This document shows positions 26,492 to 34,219 of a stretch of 47,129 nt of DNA, in pieces. This DNA is from Promethearchaeia archaeon. GTDB lineage: Archaea > Asgardarchaeota > Lokiarchaeia > Sigyniarchaeales > SOKP01. A program made the position numbers and the translations under genes. The DNA is taken from positions 1 through 47,129 of the forward strand of contig JAHQWJ010000034.1 in assembly GCA_029856125.1 (NCBI GenBank), in the 5' to 3' direction. Numbering within the stretch: the stretch's first letter is position 1; each line of letters starts with the position of its first letter. Below the pieces are notes generated by a model. That model was not told the origin of the DNA and made no database searches. It saw only the letters and a list, made by a program, of their open reading frames with translations.

Positions 26492-26773
26492 TTATGTTTG
26501 CTTCTCCTTCTTCTCAAAAAAAAGAGTCTTCTTCATGTCAAATTCTAACTCACGCATTTTAATTTTAATTTCAGTAGGATTATAATCCTTTTTTAGCAAA
26601 TCAATTATTGTGTCTTTCAAAGTCTCTAAGTTATCAACCGCGCATTGATAAAATATGTTCTCCTCATCCAAATTCATGTTCAAAATTTCATACAATCCGT
26701 TGAGAGAATCGCGGATTTTTTCATAATGTGCCCAAGCCTTTTCTAAATCAGAGTTAGTTTCTTGATTAGCCAT
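26492..26773 (-). CDS. Small helical hypothetical protein
   Basis: A 93-aa acidic, all-helical protein (LEKAWAHYEKIRDSLNGLY, CAVDNLETLKDTIIDLL, MRELEFDMKKTLFFEKKEK). No domain is recognised. It is encoded 38 bases downstream of another small helical gene on the same strand, so they are probably cotranscribed. ATG 26773. The codon stretch at 26577-26588 contains a perfect palindrome GGATTATAATCC that resembles sites found upstream of the two metV operons, here probably by chance. Confidence 0.6.
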   Translation of the reverse strand: MANQETNSDLEKAWAHYEKIRDSLNGLYEILNMNLDEENIFYQCAVDNLETLKDTIIDLLKKDYNPTEIKIKMRELEFDMKKTLFFEKKEKQT

Positions 26774-26811
26774 TACTATAATAAAAATAGAAGTAAAATA
26801 AAACTTTTTCC

Positions 26812-27150
26812 TTATAAAATAGATTTAATTCTTTCAACTAATGCTCTTGCATCTGAAGCACCAGATTCGAGAAGAGTAAACACTTCTTTAATATTCACTT
26901 TTAGAGACCCATGTAGTAGTTTTTCAAAACCAATTCTGGTATTCAATCTTTCGGTTTTCTGTAAATGAAATATCACTCTGCCTAATTCGTTTTTTAAAAC
27001 ACCTGAATCGGCTTCTAAACAAATATCTAACAAGATCGGAGCTAACTCATCAATACTTTCTTGAGTTACTCTACTTGCGTAAGAATAAATACTGCTCAAT
27101 TTATCATCTGATAAGCTTAACATTTTTTCTTGAAGTTCTAATAATTCCAT
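26812..27150 (-). CDS. Small helical repeat-like hypothetical protein
   Basis: A 112-aa all-helical protein (MELLELQEKMLSLSDDKL, SIDELAPILLDICLEADSG, GASDARALVERIKSIL) whose pattern of amphipathic helices resembles a HEAT-like helical scaffold. The family is not recognised. GGAGTG at 27160-27165 (minus strand) is read better as ribosome-binding site for ATG 27150 than as a GTG start at 27162, which would overlap the Shine-Dalgarno. It is the first gene of a two-gene unit with the 93-aa protein. Confidence 0.6.
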   Translation of the reverse strand: MELLELQEKMLSLSDDKLSSIYSYASRVTQESIDELAPILLDICLEADSGVLKNELGRVIFHLQKTERLNTRIGFEKLLHGSLKVNIKEVFTLLESGASDARALVERIKSIL

Positions 27151-27162
27151 ATTTTCTATCAC

Positions 27163-27662
27163 TCCTTTTTTTTTATTAATTTGTTTTTATAACTAAATAC
27201 ATTTTAACCAATTTTAGTATTTAAATGCTTTGGGAGTTTTTCCTTTACCCAATTTACGAGATTGGGCGAATTTTTAAGAATCTTACTAATTCTGACTATA
27301 TTTTGATTGAAAAAGGAATTTGTCATTTTTGGGGAAAATAATCCCTCTAAAATTCGTTATACACAAAAAAAAGATCGAAAAATGATGAAAATCATACTTT
27401 TTTTGACTTTTTTCTCACCTTATTTGAAAAAATGTAAGAAAAAAGGAATTATTTGCTCCAAAAATGTAAGGGAAAATCTAATAATAACTCATATATTATT
27501 GAATGAAATTAAATCAATTCAGTAAATGTTTTCGTTCCAATTTTAAGGTTTTCTTGTTTAGTTTTTAATCGGAAATCAAACGGAATGTTTTCATTAAAAT
27601 TTTAAATCACGATTTCTATTATTCTAACTATATCTTTATTAAATTTTACAGAAATTGAACGG
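27163..27662. other. 500-bp intergenic region with an imperfect inverted repeat
   Basis: No convincing gene. A 72-codon TTG-initiated frame (27307-27525) has low-complexity, lysine-rich composition and no ribosome-binding site. The notable element is a pair of 22-bp arms in inverse orientation (27324-27345 and 27445-27466, 19 of 22 positions matching) enclosing 99 bases. The first 60 bases hold the leader of the 112-aa protein gene. The last 60 bases, AT-rich, should hold the promoter of the 495-aa membrane protein. Confidence 0.4.
27324..27466. repeat. Imperfect inverted repeat, 22-bp arms
   Basis: Left arm CATTTTTGGGGAAAATAATC.. (27324-27345) and the reverse complement of the right arm (27445-27466) match at 19 of 22 positions. 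The loop is 99 bases. It could be the remains of a miniature inverted-repeat element or an RNA stem. No target-site duplication is evident. Confidence 0.4.
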
Positions 27663-29150
27663 ATGAATTATAAAATGAAAAAAGAATTAGAAAAAGACTT
27701 ATCTAAAATAATTAAAAAAGAACGGTTTCAAGGCAACATGGTCAAATATGTCTCTGGAATTGGTAAAATTCTATTATTTGTACTTCCTATTCTTCTATTA
27801 ATAGTAACCATTCTAGCTTTTATATCAGTATTGGACTTCACGTTAAAAATTGTATTCTTCGTAATCTTAGGATTATATGCCTTCAATTCAATAATGCTAT
27901 TTCTAGGAGCAAATTCTACAAATTCTTCTCTTAAATTACGATTAAAAGTTGAAAGAAAAAGAGGAAGACCAATAGACAGCCTTGATGGTTTTGAAATGCT
28001 GTTTTCTAGCGTTAAAAGAGTTGTTAACTTGCTAAAAATTATTGCCACAATATGTTTTGTAGCACTTATTTTATTCTTAGTAATGTTGTTACTTGGAGAC
28101 CTTAACTTAGGATTCGCAGCAGCAGGATTTGCGCTAATTGGGTTAGGATTAGCGATTATCATTCGCAGTTTAAATCTCAACATTCACGATGTCAATGGGT
28201 TACAAGATTTTTATAAACCTACAACTCATCAGATTTTTCTAGACAATTTCTTTGGAGAAATATTTTCTGATCATTTAGATCCTATTACATATCTTAAATG
28301 GGACGAATACTTAGCAGGGATAGATAAACTTTTAACGCCAACTTTTATTCAAAAGGTAAAAGAAACCGAGGAAGATGAACTACCAATAACTTTTGGAATT
28401 GAATCAATATTATTCTTATACTACTTACAATATCAAGGCGTTTTATCAGATGAACAATTTACTCGTGAATTAAAAGAAGTAATTAATGTAGATTCTGCTT
28501 CTTTTGATATTAAAAGGGGGTTGTTAATTGATGGTATGTGGTATTTCTCTACTTCTGATATCTATAAATTATTCAATTACATTAAAAAATACAATCCTGG
28601 CTTTTTTAACATCATTGATAGGCTTCAACTAGAATTAGCTGACAATATCGAAAGGTTATCGAAAGATCCAATATATATGGATTCCTCAGCCCAAGAAGTA
28701 GTATTTTTGAATGCGGAACTAAATATTTTGATCTTTCTATATAATAATGCCCCAGACGATAAAAACTATACTATAAAAGTAGTTGCCCCTGGATTTGAAC
28801 CTAGCAAATTGAAGTTAGATATCAAAGTCGAAGGAAGAGGAAGCTTTTTAATTCCAAATAAACCCATTCCCCTAATTTCTTCTGAAAGTACTGATATTGC
28901 CAGTGTATTATCAACAATGCTAGAAAACGGGGATACAACTTGGTTAACTTTAGAACCAAGAGAGACGGGAGAACAGACGATTCAAATTTTCTTGATGTCT
29001 TCTGATGGAACTATTATAGAAGGGAAAACAAGAACGATAAAAGTTACCAAAGACATGAAGACTTACCTGAAAAAACTGACTTCTATTGGCTCCTTACTTG
29101 GTGGGTTGGCCGTTCCATTAGCAAAAATCCTTCCCACTTTAATACAATAA
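27663..29150 (+). CDS. Membrane protein with four N-terminal helices and beta-rich C-terminal domain
   Basis: A 495-aa protein of unknown family. Residues about 33-60 and 62-85 form one pair of membrane helices, and 125-145 and 147-168 a second. A large soluble region follows. Its first part (about 180-355) is mostly helical (FFGEIFSDHLDPITYLKWDEYLAGI, IESILFLYYLQYQGVLSDEQF). The last part (about 360-475) alternates beta strands with a motif like an Ig- or CARDB-type domain (KNYTIKVVAPGFEPSKLKLDIKVEGRGSF, ETGEQTIQIFLMSSDGTI). A C-terminal hydrophobic segment (about 473-493) may insert in the membrane. ATG 27663; monocistronic, followed by a long T tract. Confidence 0.72.
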   Translation: MNYKMKKELEKDLSKIIKKERFQGNMVKYVSGIGKILLFVLPILLLIVTILAFISVLDFTLKIVFFVILGLYAFNSIMLFLGANSTNSSLKLRLKVERKRGRPIDSLDGFEMLFSSVKRVVNLLKIIATICFVALILFLVMLLLGDLNLGFAAAGFALIGLGLAIIIRSLNLNIHDVNGLQDFYKPTTHQIFLDNFFGEIFSDHLDPITYLKWDEYLAGIDKLLTPTFIQKVKETEEDELPITFGIESILFLYYLQYQGVLSDEQFTRELKEVINVDSASFDIKRGLLIDGMWYFSTSDIYKLFNYIKKYNPGFFNIIDRLQLELADNIERLSKDPIYMDSSAQEVVFLNAELNILIFLYNNAPDDKNYTIKVVAPGFEPSKLKLDIKVEGRGSFLIPNKPIPLISSESTDIASVLSTMLENGDTTWLTLEPRETGEQTIQIFLMSSDGTIIEGKTRTIKVTKDMKTYLKKLTSIGSLLGGLAVPLAKILPTLIQ

Positions 29151-29170
29151 TTTTTTTTTATTTTTTTATT
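29151..29170 (+). terminator. Long T tract after the 495-aa membrane protein
   Basis: Nineteen-base T-rich run beginning directly after the UAA (nine T, A, seven T), a typical archaeal U-tract terminator. Confidence 0.5.
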
Positions 29171-29471
29171 AATTTGTGTCTTAAAATTATATCTCGCTAT
29201 CGTCATAAACGAATTATTTCAAAAGATACAATGGATTATAATCAAAATAAGAATGAAGTTTAGATTATTTTCTAATTTATTTTATCATGCGCTATGATTT
29301 GCAAGGTTTTCGATCAGCTAGTTTTCATAATTCGATAAAATTATCATTTTTATACATTTTATTGTTAATTTATTGTAAAGATCAAGTTAAAATGGATTCA
29401 TTAATTTTTTCTAAATATTATAAGATTAAAATTTAAAATCTATTAAAATCAAAAAAGATGAGATAAAAGTC
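29171..29471. promoter_or_regulatory. Control region of the second metV-metF operon
   Basis: About 300 gene-free bases. They hold a palindrome GATTATAATC (29234-29243), identical to the core of the palindrome upstream of the hdr operon (14783-14792). A dyad GATAAAATTATC (29334-29345) shares GATAAAATTAT with the inverted repeat at the Lrp gene. A probable box A lies near 29413-29422 (AAATATTATAAG), 50-60 bases before ATG 29472. Confidence 0.45.
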
Positions 29472-30143
29472 ATGGTTGTAATAACTACAAAAAAACCAGA
29501 GGAAGAAGTTTTTGAAGCTCTTAATAATTATCAAGTAAAAAATGTATTAGTTGTGAGCTGTGGAGTTTGTGCGGCTCTCTGTCAAACAGGAGGGAGTGAA
29601 GGGGCTGAAGAATGGTCGGAAAAACTAAAAGAAAGAGGTTTTAATGTTACCAATGCAATTGTGAGCGAAGATGTTTGCGATAACCGCGTGATGAAAAAAG
29701 ATTTACGCAAGATTGATGAGGATGTTAAAAAATCTGACGCTATTTTAACGCTAGCCTGCGGTTTAGGAGTACAATCAATTATTCAAGTTCTTTCAAAAAA
29801 TCATCCAGAAATACCTGTTTTTACGGCTAATAACACTGAGTTTATAGGTATGACAGAGCGCATCGGACGCTTTTATATGCGCTGTCAAGGGTGTGGAGAC
29901 TGTTTATTAAACGAAACTGGTGGAATTTGTCCTGTAACAACTTGCGCGAAAGCGCTTATGAATGGTCCTTGCGGTGGAATGGTTGATAGTAAGTGTGAAG
30001 TGGGTAACTACGAGAAAGATTGTGGATGGGTATTGATTTATAATCGTTTGAAAGAATTAGGACGTTTGGATTTGTTCGCAAAATTAAGAGACCCCTTAGA
30101 TTGGAGTGATATTGGTCATCAAAGAGAAGTCGTTTGGAGGTAG
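29472..30143 (+). CDS. metV: MetV-type protein, second copy
   Basis: A 223-aa paralogue of the MetV at 22207. Cysteine motifs: SCGVCAALC (near residue 30; the first copy has GCDGCCQPP), CQGCGDCLLNETGGICPVTTC, NGPCGGMVDSKCEVG and KDCGW. The inner LACGLGVQS also agrees. It carries the same predicted metal centre and should pair with the MetF encoded two bases downstream. No hdrA or mvhD gene accompanies this copy, so this pair may use a different electron donor or share the first complex. ATG 29472. Confidence 0.88.
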   Translation: MVVITTKKPEEEVFEALNNYQVKNVLVVSCGVCAALCQTGGSEGAEEWSEKLKERGFNVTNAIVSEDVCDNRVMKKDLRKIDEDVKKSDAILTLACGLGVQSIIQVLSKNHPEIPVFTANNTEFIGMTERIGRFYMRCQGCGDCLLNETGGICPVTTCAKALMNGPCGGMVDSKCEVGNYEKDCGWVLIYNRLKELGRLDLFAKLRDPLDWSDIGHQREVVWR

Positions 30144-30145
30144 AG

Positions 30146-31081
30146 ATGAAAATGACAGAAATAAAAACATATTCCAAATTAGGTGAAGCTATCGCAAAGG
30201 GTGAATTTGTATTAACTGGAGAACTTGAACCTGAAAAGACAACAGATCTTTCCCACACGATCCAAGAAGCCAAAGAGATGGCTCCATATGTTATTGCCGC
30301 AAATGTGACAGATAGTCCTTTAGGAATTGTAACAATTAATTCTATGGCTGCGACGCATTTAATCCAAAAAGCAACCGGTTTAGAATGCGTTTGGCAAATG
30401 ACTGTGAGGGATGTTAATAAGTTAGGAATTGCTGGAATGATAATGGGTGCACACGCTCTAGGGATACGCAACGTACTTGCCCTTACAGGAGACCACACAG
30501 CCTTAGGCGATATGCCCGAATCCAAGCCAGTTTTTGATCTTGACTCTGCAACTCTTATAAAGTTAGTGAGAGACATGGTTGATAGTGGTGCTATTAACGG
30601 CAATGAAATCGAAGCACCTCCAACATTACACGTCGGTGGGGCTGCCAATCCTAATGCTGAACCAATGGGTGCAGAAATATTAAAAATCGGTAGAAAAGCA
30701 GAAGCGGGTTGCGAATTTATACAAACTCAAGTTGTTTACGACCTCGATCGTACTATAGAGTTTTTAACAGAAATTAGGAAGTATAAAGTGCCGATATTAC
30801 TTGGAATCTTTCCTATGAAGTCGTATGGAATTGCGAAAGGTTTTGACACGTTTGTGCCCGGCGTAAGCGTCCCTAAAGAGATTTTAGCTAAGTGGAAGAG
30901 CGTAAAGAAAGAAATTACCGATAAAAAGGAGCGGAAAGCATTATACGATCAATATAATTACGATTTCTTTAAACCCTTCATATCTGAATTGCGGAAAAAA
31001 AATCTACTCGACGGAGTCCATTGTATGGCAGTGCATTACCCTCGAATTTTTCCAAAATTAGACAGTATTATCAACGGATAA
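30146..31081 (+). CDS. metF: Methylenetetrahydrofolate reductase, MetF second copy
   Basis: A 311-aa MetF paralogue: FVLTGELEPEKT, AANVTDSPLG, QMTVRDVNKLG, ALTGDHTALGD, GCEFIQTQVVYD and the terminal HCMAVHYPRIFPK. The frame is open from TTG 30134, but GGAGG (30136-30140) lies in that stretch and directs initiation at ATG 30146, two bases after the metV UAG. Same enzymatic role as the copy at 22906. Two MetV-MetF pairs within 8 kb suggest specialisation, for example one pair linked to Hdr and one for anabolic methyl supply. Confidence 0.9.
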   Translation: MKMTEIKTYSKLGEAIAKGEFVLTGELEPEKTTDLSHTIQEAKEMAPYVIAANVTDSPLGIVTINSMAATHLIQKATGLECVWQMTVRDVNKLGIAGMIMGAHALGIRNVLALTGDHTALGDMPESKPVFDLDSATLIKLVRDMVDSGAINGNEIEAPPTLHVGGAANPNAEPMGAEILKIGRKAEAGCEFIQTQVVYDLDRTIEFLTEIRKYKVPILLGIFPMKSYGIAKGFDTFVPGVSVPKEILAKWKSVKKEITDKKERKALYDQYNYDFFKPFISELRKKNLLDGVHCMAVHYPRIFPKLDSIING

Positions 31082-31108
31082 ATCTAAAGAATCTACACAT
31101 TTTTATTC

Positions 31109-31118
31109 TTTTTTTTTT
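31109..31118 (+). terminator. T-run terminator after second metF
   Basis: An uninterrupted run of ten T, about 27 bases after the metF stop. Confidence 0.4.
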
Positions 31119-31257
31119 AATGCACAAAAATATTGCCAGCTTTAATGTTTTTAACTTACTGATTAATTTTTAAATTAAGAAAAAATTCACATAAGATATA
31201 TTTAGAATAAGAAATATTAGCAATAGATAAATTAATTTTTAAGAGTTTGCATGTAAA

Positions 31258-32448
31258 ATGGTGGATATTAGCGAGATTAAAAATATTACAGTTGTAGGAG
31301 CAGGAGTTATGGGTTATGGAATAGCTCAAGTTGCTTTAATGGCTGGATATAATGTAACTTTAGTAGATGTAAAAAACAATATTGTTACAAATGGTTTTAC
31401 TAAAATTGAAGAGGGTTTAAAAAAAGCTCAGATAAAAGGTAAGCTAGAAGAAGGAGCTTCCGTTTCTAATATAATGTCAAGATGCAGAAAATCAATTGAT
31501 TTATCATCTGCAGTTAAAGAGAGCGATTTCGTATTTGAAGCAGTCGTAGAAAAATTAGACATTAAAAAACAAATTTGTAATTTAGTTATGGAAAATTCAT
31601 CCCCTCACTGCATTTTTGCTTCAAACACTTCTACTTTTAGAATAACAGACATCGCTGAAGATTCAATTAGGCCAGAAAATGTTATTGGAATGCATTTTTT
31701 TCTCCCCGTTGTCCTTCAATGCTGTGTTGAAGTAATGAAGGGTGAAAAAACATCTGATCGAGCTTTAGATATTGGTGTTGAAATTGGAAAAAGGTTACCC
31801 TGTCTTAAAGGAAAACGACTCTCAGTCCGAATTGAGAAAGAAAGCCCTGGATTTATTGCGAATAGATTACTTATGCCTCCAATTATTTATCTTAGCTGGA
31901 TTTTTGATATAGCTTTCGAGAAAGGCATTCCATGGGAACAAATCGATGCTGATGCCGAAGCACGAAAATTGATTCCAATGGGACCCTGCGAATTAACTGA
32001 CTATCTTGGTGTAGATACGTCTTACAATGTCTTGAAGAGTTACGAAATGATGTTTTCTCCTGATTTTGCCCCCGGAAAAGTTCTTACAAATCTTGTGATG
32101 AAAGGATATTTAGGAAGAAAATCAGGGCGAGGTTTTTACGACTGGACGGCGGGGAGACCAAAAATAAATTTAAATAAAAAAGCAGGAATTTTAAACCCAG
32201 AAATGACAATGGCTATTATGTTAAACGAGGGATGTAAGCTGTTAGAAGAGAAAATAGTTTCTGGATATAAAATTATAGACGATGTGATGTTAGCTGGAAC
32301 GAGTATGCCTGGCCCTTTTGGCCCTGGAAAAAGAAATTACGAAAAGTGGTCTAAATTGTTAGAAGACTTCGTGGAAATAAGTGATAAAAAATACCTTAAA
32401 CCTTGTAAGTTAATGAAATCTGGCGGTTTTATTCATATGCGAAAGTAA
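31258..32448 (+). CDS. 3-hydroxyacyl-CoA dehydrogenase
   Basis: NAD-dependent oxidation of (S)-3-hydroxyacyl-CoA to 3-ketoacyl-CoA (beta-oxidation or its reverse). The 396-aa protein has the Rossmann dinucleotide motif VVGAGVMGYGIAQVALMAG (about 11-29), a catalytic-region FEAVVEKLDIKKQ, FASNTSTFRITDIA and the substrate motif MHFFLPV (typical HFFNPV). GFIANRLLMP and the C-terminal 3HCDH domain (ELTDYLGVDTSYNVLKSY, then GYLGRKSGRGFYDW) follow. It is longer than the usual 280-300 aa by a second C-terminal 3HCDH-like repeat (about 300-390). The MHFFLPV variation (Asn to Leu) may reflect a different substrate. ATG 31258; separate transcript. Confidence 0.9.
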   Translation: MVDISEIKNITVVGAGVMGYGIAQVALMAGYNVTLVDVKNNIVTNGFTKIEEGLKKAQIKGKLEEGASVSNIMSRCRKSIDLSSAVKESDFVFEAVVEKLDIKKQICNLVMENSSPHCIFASNTSTFRITDIAEDSIRPENVIGMHFFLPVVLQCCVEVMKGEKTSDRALDIGVEIGKRLPCLKGKRLSVRIEKESPGFIANRLLMPPIIYLSWIFDIAFEKGIPWEQIDADAEARKLIPMGPCELTDYLGVDTSYNVLKSYEMMFSPDFAPGKVLTNLVMKGYLGRKSGRGFYDWTAGRPKINLNKKAGILNPEMTMAIMLNEGCKLLEEKIVSGYKIIDDVMLAGTSMPGPFGPGKRNYEKWSKLLEDFVEISDKKYLKPCKLMKSGGFIHMRK

Positions 32449-32592
32449 TTCTATAGAATTTTTAATGCACGTTAATTAATTAACGAATATTCAAATGGAA
32501 GCAGATAGCAGATATCTCAATCGATCTCGTTTTTCTATAATCTTTAACTCATTAGTAAAAACTTTAAAAATGATAGAGGTAGAATTGAACTT

Positions 32593-34119
32593 ATGGAGAA
32601 ATTTGATTTAGTAGTTGTTGGATCTGGAGCGGGGCTAAATGTCCTTAATTATGGACTTCAAATCGGATTAAAGTGCGCTCTAGTTGAAAACGCGAAACTT
32701 GGGGCAACCTGTTTAACGCGTGGTTGTATTCCATCAAAAGTATTGGTTCACCCTGCAGACTTAATAAGAGAATCAGAGCATGCCGCTAAGGTAGGGATAA
32801 AATTTAAAGTCGAAGGTATTGATTGGGGCTTAATTGCTAAAAGAATGTGGAGTCAAATAGATGAAAGCAAAGAAATGGAAGAGGGGCTATCGCATGTATC
32901 AAATTTAAAACTTTATAAGGGAGTAGGTGAATTTATTGGAGATTATGAAATGCAGGTTAAATCTGTTGGGTCTGATAAAATTATCGGTCACTTTAAAGGA
33001 GAAAAATTTATCTTAGCTTCTGGTGCGCGTTCCTTTATTCCTCCTATACAAGGATTAGACGAAATCGAATACATCACAAACGAGAATTTCTTTGGTGATA
33101 AATTTCCTAAGAAGCCGTGGGAAAGTCTAATTATTATTGGGGGGGGAGTTATTGCAGCTGAATTTGCCCATATTTTTTCTGCTTTTGGTACAAAAGTAAC
33201 TATTGTTGAGATGTTACCTCGCTTAGTCATGACTGAGGAACCAGAAATAAGCGAATTCTTGGAGCGTAATTTTAAGAAACATATGACTGTGTTAGTAAAC
33301 CATAAGGCTATTAAAGTTGGTGCAAAAAAAAATCTGAAAATAGTAACCGTCCAAGATGTTGATAGTGGAAAAGAAATTGAATTACAAGCCGAAGAAATTT
33401 TAATTGCTACGGGGCGTCGTTCTAATGCTGATTTATTAGCGGTTGAGAAGACTGGGGTTGAAACTGACGAAAGAGGTTGGATTAAAACCAATTTATTCTT
33501 AGAAACTGCAAAACCGAACATTTGGTGCTTTGGAGACGCTAACGGTCTTTATCAATTCAGACATAAAGCAAACTATGAAGCAGATATTTGTGCTAACAAC
33601 ATTTTTGGTCCTGAAAGCGAAAAACAGAGTGCTGATTATTCAGTAATACCTTGGGCTATTTTTACGTCACCTCAAATAGGACACGTGGGTATGACTCAAA
33701 AAGAAGCTATAGAGAAAGGTCACGAGATATTCGTTGCCGTAAATCATTACTCTGGAGTAGCGAAAGGGTTTGCTATGGGTTATGAAAATGACGATGTAGA
33801 TAATGGTTTTGTTAAATTGATCATCGATAAATCATATAAATTATTAGGTGCACATGTGGTCGGACCTCACGCTGCGATACTTGTTCAACCCTTTGTATAT
33901 TTAATGAATGCTGGATATACTTGTGATTCTCCCGATTTTCCCGGAAGAACGGGGCCTAATAAGTTAGGTAGAGCTTGTCCTGAGGCTGGTTCTTTTATGC
34001 CGGTTTATAAATCGATGGTAATCCATCCCTCTCTTAATGAGGTGGCTGGTTGGGCAATTGGTAAAATGCGGCCAGTAAATATTAAATCCCAAGGACACGA
34101 ACATCAACACGAGCATTAA
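32593..34119 (+). CDS. Dihydrolipoamide dehydrogenase-like flavoprotein disulfide reductase
   Basis: A 508-aa FAD/NAD(P) oxidoreductase of the dihydrolipoamide dehydrogenase/mercuric reductase group. FAD motif VVGSGAGLNVLNYG (8-21), redox-active disulfide C40/C45 in GATCLTRGCIPSKVL, NAD motif IIIGGGVIAAEFAHIF, second FAD motif WCFGDANG and the dimer-interface HPSLNEV with catalytic His. It is longer than typical E3 (460-475 aa) with an insert near 445-465 (DFPGRTGPNKLGRACPEAG) and a His-rich C-terminus (HEHQHEH). GAGGT at 32576-32580 serves ATG 32593. No lipoyl-protein genes are adjacent, so the disulfide substrate is unknown. Confidence 0.85.
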   Translation: MEKFDLVVVGSGAGLNVLNYGLQIGLKCALVENAKLGATCLTRGCIPSKVLVHPADLIRESEHAAKVGIKFKVEGIDWGLIAKRMWSQIDESKEMEEGLSHVSNLKLYKGVGEFIGDYEMQVKSVGSDKIIGHFKGEKFILASGARSFIPPIQGLDEIEYITNENFFGDKFPKKPWESLIIIGGGVIAAEFAHIFSAFGTKVTIVEMLPRLVMTEEPEISEFLERNFKKHMTVLVNHKAIKVGAKKNLKIVTVQDVDSGKEIELQAEEILIATGRRSNADLLAVEKTGVETDERGWIKTNLFLETAKPNIWCFGDANGLYQFRHKANYEADICANNIFGPESEKQSADYSVIPWAIFTSPQIGHVGMTQKEAIEKGHEIFVAVNHYSGVAKGFAMGYENDDVDNGFVKLIIDKSYKLLGAHVVGPHAAILVQPFVYLMNAGYTCDSPDFPGRTGPNKLGRACPEAGSFMPVYKSMVIHPSLNEVAGWAIGKMRPVNIKSQGHEHQHEH

Positions 34120-34132
34120 AAAAAACCCTTCC

Positions 34133-34142
34133 TTTTTTTTTT
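34133..34142 (+). terminator. T-run terminator after the Lpd-like gene
   Basis: A run of ten T within a pyrimidine-rich tract starting about 13 bases after the stop codon. Confidence 0.45.
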
Positions 34143-34219
34143 ATCATTCCTTTTATGACGAAAATTAAATCTAAGTAAAAACTTCAAATATTTAGCTTCT
34201 TTCAACAATTTAGAAAATA

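Noticed and set aside
27307..27525. 72-codon plus-strand TTG frame
   Set aside because: Lysine/isoleucine-rich translation, no ribosome-binding site, and it spans the inverted repeat; unlikely to be a gene.
27728..28183. 151-codon minus-strand frame inside the 495-aa membrane protein gene
   Set aside because: Antisense of the membrane-helix region; composition is the mirror of hydrophobic codons.
29956..30648. 230-codon minus-strand frame opposite metV/metF second copy
   Set aside because: It lies entirely over two well-identified genes on the other strand, has low-complexity Ser/Pro/Ile-rich content and no ribosome-binding site; a shadow frame.
32988..33521. 177-codon minus-strand frame inside the Lpd-like gene
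   Set aside because: Antisense of conserved FAD/NAD domains; no independent coding evidence.
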